From positions 868,001 to 932,000 of the forward strand of contig NZ_NSBT01000037.1 in assembly GCF_002285435.1 (NCBI RefSeq): a stretch of DNA of 64,000 nucleotides. The letters are read 5' to 3'. Origin of the DNA: Actibacterium ureilyticum (GTDB taxonomy: Bacteria > Pseudomonadota > Alphaproteobacteria > Rhodobacterales > Rhodobacteraceae). The position numbers and the translations under genes were made by a program. Under the pieces are notes generated by a model. That model saw only the letters and a program-made list of their open reading frames with translations, was not told the origin of the DNA and did not search any database. Positions within the stretch are counted from its first letter, which is position 1. The number at the start of each line of letters is the position of its first letter. This document shows positions 45,786-53,950 of the stretch, piece after piece.

Positions 45786-45873
45786 ATCGCCCTCTTGCGT
45801 TTCTGGCGGTCATCTAGGGCAATGACGAGTGATAAGTGTAGTGAATTTTTCTTATATCAATTAAGCAATACTT
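45786..45873. promoter_or_regulatory. Divergent promoter region argO / argP
   Basis: 88-bp AT-rich gap with TATATC and AATTAAGC blocks, and AAGT...ACTT half-sites around 45834 and 45868. ArgP would be expected to bind here; exact boxes are not resolved. Confidence 0.5.
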
Positions 45874-46752
45874 ATGCAGCTCGACCCCGACCACCTGGCC
45901 ACGCTGGCCGCCATCCTGCGCTGCGGCAGCTTCGATGGCGCCGCGGCCGAATTGTCGATCACTCCCCCGGCGGTGTCGCAGCGCATCCGCGCGCTCGAAG
46001 AACGCATCGGCACCACGCTGATCGAACGCGGCAGCCCCTCCCGGGGTACCGAAACCGGCCGCCGCCTGGCCCGCCATGCCGAGGCGCTGGCGCTGCTGGA
46101 ACAGGATCTGGCGCGCGATATCTCGGGCCTGTCGCCCGCGCGCAGCACGGTGCGGATCGCCACCAATGCCGACAGCCTGGCGCTGTGGGTGATCCCCGCG
46201 CTGGCCGAGGTGCCGGATATGCTGTTCGACCTGGTGATCGACGATCAGGATCACAGCGGCGACTGGCTGAAACGCGGCGACGTGGCCGGGGCCATCACCG
46301 CCCATGCCACACCGATCCGGGGCTGCAACGCCACGCCCCTGGGCGCGCTGCGCTATGTCGCTTGCGCCGCGCCGGGTTTCATCGCCCGGCACTTTGCCGA
46401 TGGCGTCACCGCCCCGGCGTTGCGCGCCGCGCCTGCCCTGCGGTTCAACCTGAAAGACCGGCTGCAACAGGAGTGGATGCGCCGCCATACCGGACAGGAC
46501 ATCACCCCTGCCTGGCATCAGATCGCGGCGGTGGACGCCTTCAACCAGGCCGCCCTGCACGGGCTGGGCTGGGGGCTGATCCCCGAGCCGCTGGCCGCGC
46601 CATTGCTGCAAACGGGGCAGCTGCGGGAACTGATCCCCGGCACGCCCCATGACGTGCCGCTCTACTGGCAGGTCAGCCGCCTGATGGCGGCACCGCTGAA
46701 ACCGCTGACCCGCGCCCTGCGCCAAAGCGCGGCGCAGGTGCTGATCGGTTAA
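45874..46752 (+). CDS. argP: LysR-type regulator ArgP (IciA)
   Basis: 292 aa. HTH near the N-terminus ([20 protein letters not shown]) within [20 protein letters not shown], typical of ArgP. The effector domain includes [20 protein letters not shown] and [11 protein letters not shown]. Activates argO in response to arginine/lysine by analogy with E. coli and LysG of Corynebacterium. Its TAA overlaps the yebC stop by 4 bp (convergent). Confidence 0.9.
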   Translation: MQLDPDHLATLAAILRCGSFDGAAAELSITPPAVSQRIRALEERIGTTLIERGSPSRGTETGRRLARHAEALALLEQDLARDISGLSPARSTVRIATNADSLALWVIPALAEVPDMLFDLVIDDQDHSGDWLKRGDVAGAITAHATPIRGCNATPLGALRYVACAAPGFIARHFADGVTAPALRAAPALRFNLKDRLQQEWMRRHTGQDITPAWHQIAAVDAFNQAALHGLGWGLIPEPLAAPLLQTGQLRELIPGTPHDVPLYWQVSRLMAAPLKPLTRALRQSAAQVLIG

Positions 46753-47489
46753 AGCTGCTCCATCACCTCGTCCGAGGCGTCGAAATTGCTGGTCACACGC
46801 TGCACGTCGTCATCGTCTTCCAGCGCGTCGATCAGCTTCATCAGCTTCTGCATGCCGTCCAGATCCATCTCGGTCGTGGTGGTCGGCTTCCAGATCAGCT
46901 TGGTCGAGTCGGATTCGCCCAGCTCTGCCTCAAGCGCGGTCGCTACCGCGTTCAGATCGGTATCGGCGCAATAGATGATATGCCCGTCCTCCGAGCTTTC
47001 GACATCCTCGGCCCCGGCCTCGATCGCGGCCAGCATCACCGTGTCGGCATCGCCCGCATCGGCGGGATAGGTGACCTCGCCCTTGCGCTCGAACATGAAA
47101 CCGACCGAGCCGGTCTCGCCCAGGTTGCCGCCGTTCTTGGTAAAGGTCGACCGCACGTTCGACGCGGTCCGGTTGCGGTTGTCGGTCATCGCCTCGACAA
47201 TCACCGCCACGCCGTTGGGGCCGTAGCCCTCGTACCGGATTTCCTCGTATTCCTCGCCGTCGCCGCCCGTTGCCTTCTTGATCGCGCGCTCGATATTGTC
47301 CTTGGGCATGGACTGGCCCTTGGCCTCCTTGACCGCCAGGCGCAGGCGCGGGTTCTTGTCCGGATCCGGGTCGCCCATCTTGGCGGCCACGGTAATCTCC
47401 TTGCTCAACTTGGAAAACAGCTTCGACCGGGCCGCATCCTGCCGCCCCTTGCGGTGCTGGATATTTGCCCATTTTGAATGGCCTGCCAT
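46749..47489 (-). CDS. yebC: YebC/PmpR family regulator-translation factor
   Basis: 246 aa, normal length. Begins [20 protein letters not shown], the invariant family start. Also [20 protein letters not shown] and [15 protein letters not shown]. Described as a DNA-binding regulator and more recently as helping ribosomes through proline stretches. Monocistronic-looking; a repeat copy and Lrp gene lie upstream. Confidence 0.95.
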   Translation of the reverse strand: MAGHSKWANIQHRKGRQDAARSKLFSKLSKEITVAAKMGDPDPDKNPRLRLAVKEAKGQSMPKDNIERAIKKATGGDGEEYEEIRYEGYGPNGVAVIVEAMTDNRNRTASNVRSTFTKNGGNLGETGSVGFMFERKGEVTYPADAGDADTVMLAAIEAGAEDVESSEDGHIIYCADTDLNAVATALEAELGESDSTKLIWKPTTTTEMDLDGMQKLMKLIDALEDDDDVQRVTSNFDASDEVMEQL

Positions 47490-47584
47490 GGGGACCTCCG
47501 GCGTCTTCGTATTTCGGGTTCCGACGTTCTATACGGCCTGCCCCCGCCATGGGCAAGCCACGGCCGCCTGCGCGCGTCCTGCCC

Positions 47585-47606
47585 CTTCTTCTTGGCACAA
47601 ATACTC
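47585..47606 (-). repeat. Dispersed intergenic repeat, copy 5 (CCAAGAAGAAG type)
   Basis: On minus: GAGTATTTGTG then CCAAGAAGAAG, preceded by the hairpin GCC-ttc-GGC. In the gap between the Lrp-type gene and yebC. Confidence 0.7.
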
Positions 47607-47651
47607 TCGCCGAAGGCGTCCCGACATAGCCGGCCGCACACCGGCAGCGGC

Positions 47652-48104
47652 TCAGGCGCGTTCGTCCTTGGGCGAGCCCATGACCACATGGGTCGTGATC
47701 TGGCGCACCTGCGGCTGCACCCCCAGCTTTTCGGTGTGAAACAGCTTGTATGCCGCCAGGTCCGCCGCCTCGACCCGCAACAGGTATTCCACGGTCCCGG
47801 TGATGTTGTGGCACTCGCGCACCTCGGGGCACAGGTTCATCGCGCGCTCGAAATCCTCTTGCGCAGCCTTGGTGTGATCCGACAACCCCACGGTGACATA
47901 GGTCACGAACCCCGCCCCCAGCGCCGCCCGGTCCAGCACCGCGCGATAGCCGCGGATCACCCCGCTGCGCTCCAGCTCCTGCACCCGCCGCAAACAGGCC
48001 GAAGGCGACAGCCCCACCTGTTCGGCCAGCTCGATATTGCTGAGTCGCCCGTCGCGCGACAGCGCCTGCAATATCCGCGTGTTTATCTGATCCATCTTCG
48101 CCAT
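47652..48104 (-). CDS. Lrp/AsnC family transcriptional regulator
   Basis: 150 aa. N-terminal HTH (DGRLSNIELAEQVGLSPSAC, LRRVQELERSG) and C-terminal RAM/ligand domain (VRECHNITGTVEYLLRVEAA). Divergent from a LysE-family exporter, so it probably activates that exporter in response to an amino acid. Start 48104 gives MAKMDQINTRIL, the usual family start. Confidence 0.93.
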   Translation of the reverse strand: MAKMDQINTRILQALSRDGRLSNIELAEQVGLSPSACLRRVQELERSGVIRGYRAVLDRAALGAGFVTYVTVGLSDHTKAAQEDFERAMNLCPEVRECHNITGTVEYLLRVEAADLAAYKLFHTEKLGVQPQVRQITTHVVMGSPKDERA

Positions 48105-48176
48105 TTATTGCAAAGAAAGCCATATACGCCGCAACAACGCAATCCCGATGCGGGAATTTCAGGGCAGGATTGCGCC

Positions 48177-48770
48177 ATGACCTATGAACTCCTCCCCGCG
48201 CTGATCGGCTTTGCCTTTGTCAGCACCATGACACCCGGCCCCAACAACCTGATGTTGCTGGCCTCGGGCGCGAATTTCGGCTTCCTGCGCACGGTGCCGC
48301 ATATGCTGGGCATCGGCATCGGCTTTGCGCTGATGGTGTTTCTGGTCGGTGTCGGGCTGATGCAGGTCTTTGTCGCCCTGCCGCCCCTGCGCATGGTGAT
48401 GCAGGCGCTCAGCATCGCGTTTCTGCTCTATCTGGCGTGGAAGATCGCCACCGCCGCGCCCCCGGCCGAGGGTGCCGCCACGGGCCGGCCGCTGACCTTC
48501 CTGCAGGCGGCGGCGTTTCAGTGGGTCAATCCCAAGGCCTGGGCGATGGGCATGGCCGCCGTGACCACCTATGCCCCCGGCAGCGGCGCCTGGGCGGCGC
48601 TTGTCGTCGCGTCGGCATTCGCGTTTTCCAGCCTGTTTTCCACCACCGGCTGGACGGCGCTGGGGCAACAGCTGCGCCGCTGGCTCAGCCGGCCCGGGCG
48701 GCTGCGCGCGTTCAACCTGACCATGGCGCTGTTGCTGCTGGCCACGCTTTACCCGATCCTGCTGGGCTAA
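48177..48770 (+). CDS. LysE/RhtB family amino-acid exporter
   Basis: 197 aa, six TM helices. STMTPGPNNLMLLASGANFG at the N-terminus is the RhtB/LysE signature; also FQWVNPKAWAMGMAAVTTYA. Exports an amino acid, probably controlled by the divergent Lrp-type regulator 73 bp away. Start fixed at 48177; the longer open frame upstream crosses the regulator gene. Confidence 0.9.
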   Translation: MTYELLPALIGFAFVSTMTPGPNNLMLLASGANFGFLRTVPHMLGIGIGFALMVFLVGVGLMQVFVALPPLRMVMQALSIAFLLYLAWKIATAAPPAEGAATGRPLTFLQAAAFQWVNPKAWAMGMAAVTTYAPGSGAWAALVVASAFAFSSLFSTTGWTALGQQLRRWLSRPGRLRAFNLTMALLLLATLYPILLG

Positions 48771-48775
48771 GCCGC

Positions 48776-49111
48776 TCAGGGCGTGCCAAAGATCCAGTTG
48801 CGCCCGCCGCCGCCTTCGATCACCACGGTGGGACCGGCGCCCTTGCCCGCCAGGACCAGTTCCTGCCGCCTGGGCCGGGTCCCGTTTTCCAGATGTACCG
48901 CATAGGGATAGCTGACCGGGCATCCCGCCAGCTGTCCCGACCAACCGGTTTCGGTCACGGTCCCCTCGCTGCGGAAGCCCACACAGGGCCAGCCATTGCT
49001 CAGGCGGATGGTCACGCGGTCACGTTCCAGCAGCACCTGTTCCGGGGTCGCGCCGCCGCCCCCGCCGCAGGCGGCCAGAAGCAGCAAACCGATTGTCAGA
49101 ATTCGCCACAT
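48776..49111 (-). CDS. Small lipoprotein, 111 aa
   Basis: Signal MWRILTIGLLLLAAC with lipobox LAAC (Cys15), then a Gly-rich linker. The mature part contains RVTIRLSNGWPCVGFRSEGT and GQLAGCPVSYPYAVHLENGT, with two cysteines likely paired, and ends GGGGRNWIFGTP. Resembles small Rhodobacterales lipoproteins of unknown role. Convergent with the LysE-family gene. Confidence 0.7.
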   Translation of the reverse strand: MWRILTIGLLLLAACGGGGGATPEQVLLERDRVTIRLSNGWPCVGFRSEGTVTETGWSGQLAGCPVSYPYAVHLENGTRPRRQELVLAGKGAGPTVVIEGGGGRNWIFGTP

Positions 49112-49151
49112 CGCGCCCTCCCCGTCACGCCGATCCGCCAGAGCGCGAACC

Positions 49152-50930
49152 TTACAGCGGCCAGATGAAGGGGATCAAGGCCGAAGCCAGCAGCCCGACG
49201 CTCAGGTTCAGCGGAATGCCGACCTTCATGAAATCGGTGAACCGGTATCCGCCGGGACCATAGACCAGCATGTTGGTCTGATACCCGATGGGCGTTGCGA
49301 AACTGGCCGACGCCGCCACCATCACCGCCACGACCAGCGGGCGCGGATCGACGCCCAGCGCCTGCCCCAGCCCGATGGCGATGGGGGTCATGACGACCGC
49401 GACCGCGTTGTTGCTGACCAGTTCGGTCAAGACCGAGGTCAGCAGATAGATCGCCCAGACGATCAGGAACGGCGGCAGGTTGGTTAGGGCGGGCGCCACG
49501 GTCTCGACGATCAGGGTGACCGCGCCGGAATGTTCCAACGCCGCGCCGACCGCCAGCATCGAGAAGATCAGCGCCAGAAGCCGCCCGTCGATGAAGGAAA
49601 ACGCCTCTTCCGCGTCGATGCAGCGCGTCAGCAGCACCAGCGCCACGCCCAGGATCGACAGCATCAGGATCGGCGCCACGCCCAGCGCGGCCAGCACCAC
49701 GATCCCCACCAGCGTGGCGATCGCCAGCGGCGCATGGCCCCGGCGATAGGCCCGTTCCGACGGGCGGGTGATATCGACCAGCTCCATGTCGGCGGCCAGA
49801 CGCTGGATGTCCTCGGGCGTGCCCTCCAGCAGCAGGGTATCGCCCACGCGCACCACCAGATCGTCCAGCTGGCGGCCGATATTCTGGTTCCGCCGATGCA
49901 CCGCCAGCGGATAGACGCCATACCGGCGGCGCAGGCGCAGTTCGCCCAGCGACCGGCCCACCATGCGCGCGCCAGGGCTGATCAGCACCTCGACCGTGGT
50001 CGTCTGGACCGAGCTCAGCTTGTCGACCATGCGCAGGCTCTTGTTCTGTTGCAGGCCCAGCAGTTCCGACATCTGGGTGCGAAGGACCACGCGGTCACCG
50101 GCCTGAAGCGTCACGTCCTTCAGATTCCGCCGAAGCGAGGCATCGCCGCGCAGCACGTCGATCAGCCGCACGCCGCCGCGCCGGAACAGGTCGATCTGCG
50201 TGACCTCCTGCCCGATCAGTTCGCTGTCTTCGGGGATCGCGACCTCGGTGAAGAATTTCATCTTGGACTTGTCCGACAGCAGGTTGGCCATCGACGCCCG
50301 GTCCGGCAACAGCCGCGGCCCCAGGAACCGCAGATAGATCATCCCCCAGGCCACGACCACCAGGCCAAGCGGCGTGACCTCGAAGATCGTGAAGGGCTCC
50401 AGCCCGCGCGCCCGCGCCACCCCGTCGACCAGCAGGTTGGTCGAGGTCCCGATCAGCGTCAGCGTGCCTCCCATGATCGCCGCATAGCTGAGCGGGATCA
50501 GGAATTTCGACACCGGCTTGTTCAGCGTCTGGCTCAGCTGCACGAAGATCGGGATCATCACCACGACCACCGGCGTGTTCGACACGATCGCGGACGAGGC
50601 GATGACGAACAGCATCAGCCCCGCCACCGCCAGCATCGGACGGGATTCCGCCTGGGATTGCGCCAATTGGGTGAACCCGTGCAACGCCCCCGTCCGCACC
50701 AGCGCCCCCATGACGATGAACATCGCCGCGATGGTCCATGGCGCGGGGTTGGACAGCACCGCCAGCGCGTTCTGATAGGGCAGCACGCCGGTGATCAGCA
50801 TCACCGATACCCCGGCCAGCGCCACGACCTCGGCCGGGTAGTCTTCGCGCAGAAACAGGATGAACATGAAACCGACAATGCACAGCGCCAGGATGGCGAT
50901 GCCGGTCTCGGATAGGGGAAGGTCGATCAT
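49152..50930 (-). CDS. SLC13/DASS-type permease with two TrkA-C domains
   Basis: 592 aa. N-terminal TM block (~5-200) with SAIVSNTPVVVVMIPIFVQL and TLTLIGTSTNLLVDG. Two cytosolic RCK_C domains follow (~205-375; LIGQEVTQIDLFRRGGVRLI; MVGRSLGELRLRRRYGV), then a C-terminal TM block with VLTELVSNNAVAVVMTPIAI and FATPIGYQTNMLVYGPGGYR. Na+-coupled anion carrier; sulfate/dicarboxylate substrates are known for this layout but cannot be told here. Confidence 0.88.
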   Translation of the reverse strand: MIDLPLSETGIAILALCIVGFMFILFLREDYPAEVVALAGVSVMLITGVLPYQNALAVLSNPAPWTIAAMFIVMGALVRTGALHGFTQLAQSQAESRPMLAVAGLMLFVIASSAIVSNTPVVVVMIPIFVQLSQTLNKPVSKFLIPLSYAAIMGGTLTLIGTSTNLLVDGVARARGLEPFTIFEVTPLGLVVVAWGMIYLRFLGPRLLPDRASMANLLSDKSKMKFFTEVAIPEDSELIGQEVTQIDLFRRGGVRLIDVLRGDASLRRNLKDVTLQAGDRVVLRTQMSELLGLQQNKSLRMVDKLSSVQTTTVEVLISPGARMVGRSLGELRLRRRYGVYPLAVHRRNQNIGRQLDDLVVRVGDTLLLEGTPEDIQRLAADMELVDITRPSERAYRRGHAPLAIATLVGIVVLAALGVAPILMLSILGVALVLLTRCIDAEEAFSFIDGRLLALIFSMLAVGAALEHSGAVTLIVETVAPALTNLPPFLIVWAIYLLTSVLTELVSNNAVAVVMTPIAIGLGQALGVDPRPLVVAVMVAASASFATPIGYQTNMLVYGPGGYRFTDFMKVGIPLNLSVGLLASALIPFIWPL

Positions 50931-50951
50931 TCAGGTCGCCCGTTGCCTCGG

Positions 50952-51899
50952 TCAGCGTTTATCTTTAGCGGCAGATTGCGACTGTGCAAGCGTGGCGTTC
51001 GGGCGCGGCTGTACCAGAAAGATCCCCAGCAGCATCGCCAGAAAGGCCAGCCAGACCCAGCCGGGATAGGATTCGTGCAAGATCAGCACCGACCAGACCA
51101 TGCCGAACCCGGTCACCAGATACGCCACCTGCGCCGCAAAGACCGCCCCCGCCTGCGCCAGAAGCCACAGGAATCCGGTATAGACGCAGGCATGGATCGC
51201 CGCGACCGCCAGCAGCGCCAGATCCGGCGGCGACAGCGGCCAGCGCGGGGCAATGAACTGTCCGGTGGCCAGCGCCAGACCACCCGCCGCTGGAAGGACC
51301 AACAGCATCGTTCCCAAAAACAGCTGTATCGGATCCATCCCGGCACGGCCGAACCGGGTCAGCAGGTTGCCGTTCAGCGCATAGCAGAGTGGCGCCACCG
51401 CCCCCAGCGCTACGAACCAAAGCGGGCTTTCACCGCCCAGCCCGCTGCGCGCGGCGATCAGGCACCCCGCCCCCGCGAACCCCGCCAGCAGCCCCGCCGC
51501 GCGGCGCCGGGTAAAGGCATCCTGCCCCAGCCCTACGGCGATCGGCAGCGACAGGATCGGGATCGGGATCGCCGCCATGATCAGCGCCATCACCCCCGCC
51601 GGCAAATGCGCCACCGCGCTGTAGGTGGCCCAATGTGGCAGCAGCGTGCCCAGCGTGGCCACCATCGCGCAGACCCGCCATTGCGCCGCCCCGCGCGGCA
51701 GACCACGCCCCCGCGCCGTGTTGATGATCATTAACAGGATCAGCGCCACGCCGCTTTGCCAGAAGATGATCCCCCAGGGACGATAGCCGCCGCTGACCAC
51801 GATCTTGTTCAGCGGCTGCCCCAAGCCCCAGGCCGCCCCGAACAGGACAAGCGCCGCGGCAAGCAGCGGCGCGGGGGCGGTATGGGATCGGGCATTCAT
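50952..51899 (-). CDS. DMT-superfamily (EamA) transporter
   Basis: 315 aa, about ten TM helices. Includes GAAWGLGQPLNKIVVSGGYR, HLPAGVMALIMAAIPIPILS and YLVTGFGMVWSVLILHESYP. Probable metabolite exporter. The open frame reaches 51980; 51899 is chosen because hydrophobic family-like sequence begins soon after MNARSHTAPAP. Same strand as the SLC13 gene, 21 bp apart from its start. Confidence 0.82.
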   Translation of the reverse strand: MNARSHTAPAPLLAAALVLFGAAWGLGQPLNKIVVSGGYRPWGIIFWQSGVALILLMIINTARGRGLPRGAAQWRVCAMVATLGTLLPHWATYSAVAHLPAGVMALIMAAIPIPILSLPIAVGLGQDAFTRRRAAGLLAGFAGAGCLIAARSGLGGESPLWFVALGAVAPLCYALNGNLLTRFGRAGMDPIQLFLGTMLLVLPAAGGLALATGQFIAPRWPLSPPDLALLAVAAIHACVYTGFLWLLAQAGAVFAAQVAYLVTGFGMVWSVLILHESYPGWVWLAFLAMLLGIFLVQPRPNATLAQSQSAAKDKR

Positions 51900-51984
51900 A
51901 CCCGGAGTGCTAGCAGCATTGGCCGGATCGATGAAGCCCGGCGGTTCGGGGCGCGCATGCGCGTCGCGCGCCCCGCTCATCGGC

Positions 51985-52200
51985 CTAGGACGCCATGATG
52001 GCCTTTACATCGTCCAGCCCAAGGGCCCGGCCCCCGACGCCCCAATGCCCGTCCCTGACCTGATCGATGACAACCCAGGTGACATCGCGCAGCTTGTCGC
52101 TGGTGATTTCGACCACCACATCGGTGATCTTGGCAATCAGCGCCTCGGATTGTGCATCGGTCAGTTCGTTTTCAAAGGTTTTCACCTGGATCAGCGGCAT
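51985..52200 (-). CDS. Tautomerase family protein (4-OT fold)
   Basis: 71 aa starting MPLIQVKTFENELTDAQSEA, so Pro1 becomes the catalytic N-terminus after Met removal. The residue at the canonical Arg11 position is Glu, so classical 4-oxalocrotonate activity is unlikely. A downstream HWGVGGRALG tail is present. Lies downstream of a strong palindrome (52244-52272). Confidence 0.85.
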   Translation of the reverse strand: MPLIQVKTFENELTDAQSEALIAKITDVVVEITSDKLRDVTWVVIDQVRDGHWGVGGRALGLDDVKAIMAS

Positions 52201-52243
52201 GTGCTCTCTCCCTTTTCATGGCTGCCTTTCACCGCGAAAGACA

Positions 52244-52272
52244 TAACCGTCTTTAAGTTATTTAGACGGTTA
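52244..52272. promoter_or_regulatory. Perfect operator-like inverted repeat
   Basis: TAACCGTCT-N11-AGACGGTTA, 29 bp overall, AT-rich centre. It sits 44 bp upstream of the tautomerase start on minus and 3 bp before a 21-codon ORF on plus. Form and size fit a TetR-type operator for a divergent pair. Confidence 0.65.
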
Positions 52273-52275
52273 GAC

Positions 52276-52341
52276 ATGCGATCCCCCCAAAAGGTCGTAG
52301 AGGCCATGGGCAACGCGGGCCAATGGCTGACAACATCATGA
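52276..52341 (+). pseudogene. Probable remnant of a TetR-type regulator gene (21 codons)
   Basis: ATG at 52276 directly after the palindrome, then RSPQKVVEAMGNAGQWLTTS and TGA at 52339. The opening resembles the first helix of TetR regulators (a-V-V-E-A-x-x-x-A-G-x-x-L), but nothing further matches before the next gene. A truncated autoregulatory repressor that once controlled itself and the tautomerase is the best explanation; a small functional peptide is less likely. Confidence 0.4.
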
Positions 52342-52444
52342 CTTTAAACGGATAATATGCGCCCGGATGGCGCAACTTCCGGGTCTACACGTTTTCTTGA
52401 ACGATGGCCGGACGGTGTTGAACGGCAAAGGCCCGCTCGCCCGT

Positions 52445-53257
52445 TCAGGGTGCCGCCTGTTCCAGCCGCCCGCCCTGGCGGATCATCCGGACGCGCGTCG
52501 CCTTGCCCGTGCGGTCGTCCGTTTCGACGTAAAGACCCGACAGCGTGGCCGCGCCCGCCGCGGGGGTGAAGCGCGATTTGGGCATGCCGGTGATGAAACG
52601 GCGCATCGGCTCGGCCTTGTCCATGCCGATGACGGAGTTGTAGTCGCCACACATCCCCGCATCCGACTGGAAAGCCGTGCCGCCGGGCAGGATCTGCGCG
52701 TCGCCGGTGGGGACATGGGTGTGGGTGCCCACCACCGTGCTGGCCCGCCCGTCGCACCAATGGCCCATCGCCATCTTTTCCGACGTCGCCTCGCAATGCA
52801 TGTCGACCAGCGTGGCATTGGCCAACCCGCCCAAGGGATGGGTTCTCAGCACCGTGTCGATGGCCGAAAACGGATCGGCGAAGGGGCGTTTCATGAATAC
52901 CTGCCCCAGCACCTGTACCACCAGCACCTTGCGCCCGCCCGGCGCATTGAACAGCCGCGCGCCCTTGCCCGGCGCGTCCTTGGCAAAATTCAGCGGCCGG
53001 ATGATCCGCGGTTCCTGTGCGATGAAGCTGAGCATGTCCTTCTGGTCGAAGGCGTGATCGCCCAGCGTCAGGCAATCGGCCCCGGCATCGAGCAGCGTCT
53101 TGGCATGGGCCGCCGACAGCCCCGCGCCCGAGGTCGCATTTTCGCCGTTCACCACCACGAAATCCAGCGCCCACTCGGCGCGCAGCCGCGGCAGGTTTTC
53201 CGTCACCGCCGCGCGCCCGGCGCGGCCCATCACATCGCCCAGAAAGAGTAACTTCAT
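52445..53257 (-). CDS. YmdB-family metallophosphoesterase
   Basis: 270 aa, usual length. Metal ligands: D8 in FLGDVMGR, E39/N40 in VVNGEN, H68, H154 (VDMHCEA), H179/H181 (GTHTHVPTGD). The family's Asn67 is Asp67 here (LTLGDHAFD). In Bacillus YmdB has 2',3'-cAMP phosphodiesterase activity and global effects on development. 5-FCL and mgtE lie upstream on the same strand. Confidence 0.9.
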   Translation of the reverse strand: MKLLFLGDVMGRAGRAAVTENLPRLRAEWALDFVVVNGENATSGAGLSAAHAKTLLDAGADCLTLGDHAFDQKDMLSFIAQEPRIIRPLNFAKDAPGKGARLFNAPGGRKVLVVQVLGQVFMKRPFADPFSAIDTVLRTHPLGGLANATLVDMHCEATSEKMAMGHWCDGRASTVVGTHTHVPTGDAQILPGGTAFQSDAGMCGDYNSVIGMDKAEPMRRFITGMPKSRFTPAAGAATLSGLYVETDDRTGKATRVRMIRQGGRLEQAAP

Positions 53258-53353
53258 CCCCTTGGCCTAGGGGCAGCGGCCCGCAAGGGCAAGATCAAAT
53301 CCGCGCCGCGCGTCGATGTGGATGGTGCGGCCAGAGTTTTCATGCCTCCGGCA

Positions 53354-53376
53354 GGAGTATTTGCGCCAAGAAGAAG
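53354..53376 (+). repeat. Dispersed intergenic repeat, copy 6 (CCAAGAAGAAG type)
   Basis: GGAGTATTTGCG then CCAAGAAGAAG, preceded by the small hairpin CTCC-ggca-GGAG. In the gap between the 5-FCL gene and ymdB. Confidence 0.7.
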
Positions 53377-53383
53377 GCCAGGG

Positions 53384-53950
53384 TCATGCGCATGTCAGAA
53401 CGCCCGCTTCGGTCACGATCATGTCGAGCGGCTGGTCCGTGCCCTCGTGCGGGAGGGTGTCGGCCTGTTGCGCGGCATAGGCGAACCCGATGGCGGTGGT
53501 CGGGCGGGCAGCGCGCAGCTGTTGCAGCGTCCGGTCGTAGAAGCCGCCGCCATAGCCCAACCGCCCGCCCCGTGCGTCGAAGGCCACAAGCGGCACGATC
53601 AGCACATCGGGCGTGATGACATCGGCGGTGGCGGGCACCAAAGCGCCGAAGGGGCCGGGCACCATGGCGCAGCCCGGGGACCAGGTGTGAAATTGCAGCG
53701 GCCTGTCGGGGCCCTGGATCACCGGCACCCCCACCGGGCCATGATCGGCCATGGCGGTCATCGCGGGCCGCGGGTCGATCTCTGTCCGGATCGGCATGTA
53801 GCCTGCGAGCACCCGTCCGCGATAAGGGGCGAGCGCGGTCAGAAGGGCGGCGTTTGCGGCGTCGGTACGGGCGGGGTCGGTATGGGCGGTCTTGCGGCGC
53901 AGGAATGCGGCCTGGCGCGCCGCCGCCTTGGCCTGCGCCAGATCGGTCAC
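53384..53950 (-). CDS. 5-formyltetrahydrofolate cyclo-ligase (GTG start)
   Basis: 188 aa. ATP-dependent conversion of 5-formyl-THF to methenyl-THF. Signature GRLGYGGGFYDRTL (129-142) and GYMPIRTEID; C-terminus MIVTEAGVL. The GTG start at 53948-53950 overlaps the mgtE stop (GTGA). An open frame continues far upstream through mgtE but is a shadow. Probably co-transcribed with mgtE. Confidence 0.92.
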   Translation of the reverse strand: MTDLAQAKAAARQAAFLRRKTAHTDPARTDAANAALLTALAPYRGRVLAGYMPIRTEIDPRPAMTAMADHGPVGVPVIQGPDRPLQFHTWSPGCAMVPGPFGALVPATADVITPDVLIVPLVAFDARGGRLGYGGGFYDRTLQQLRAARPTTAIGFAYAAQQADTLPHEGTDQPLDMIVTEAGVLTCA

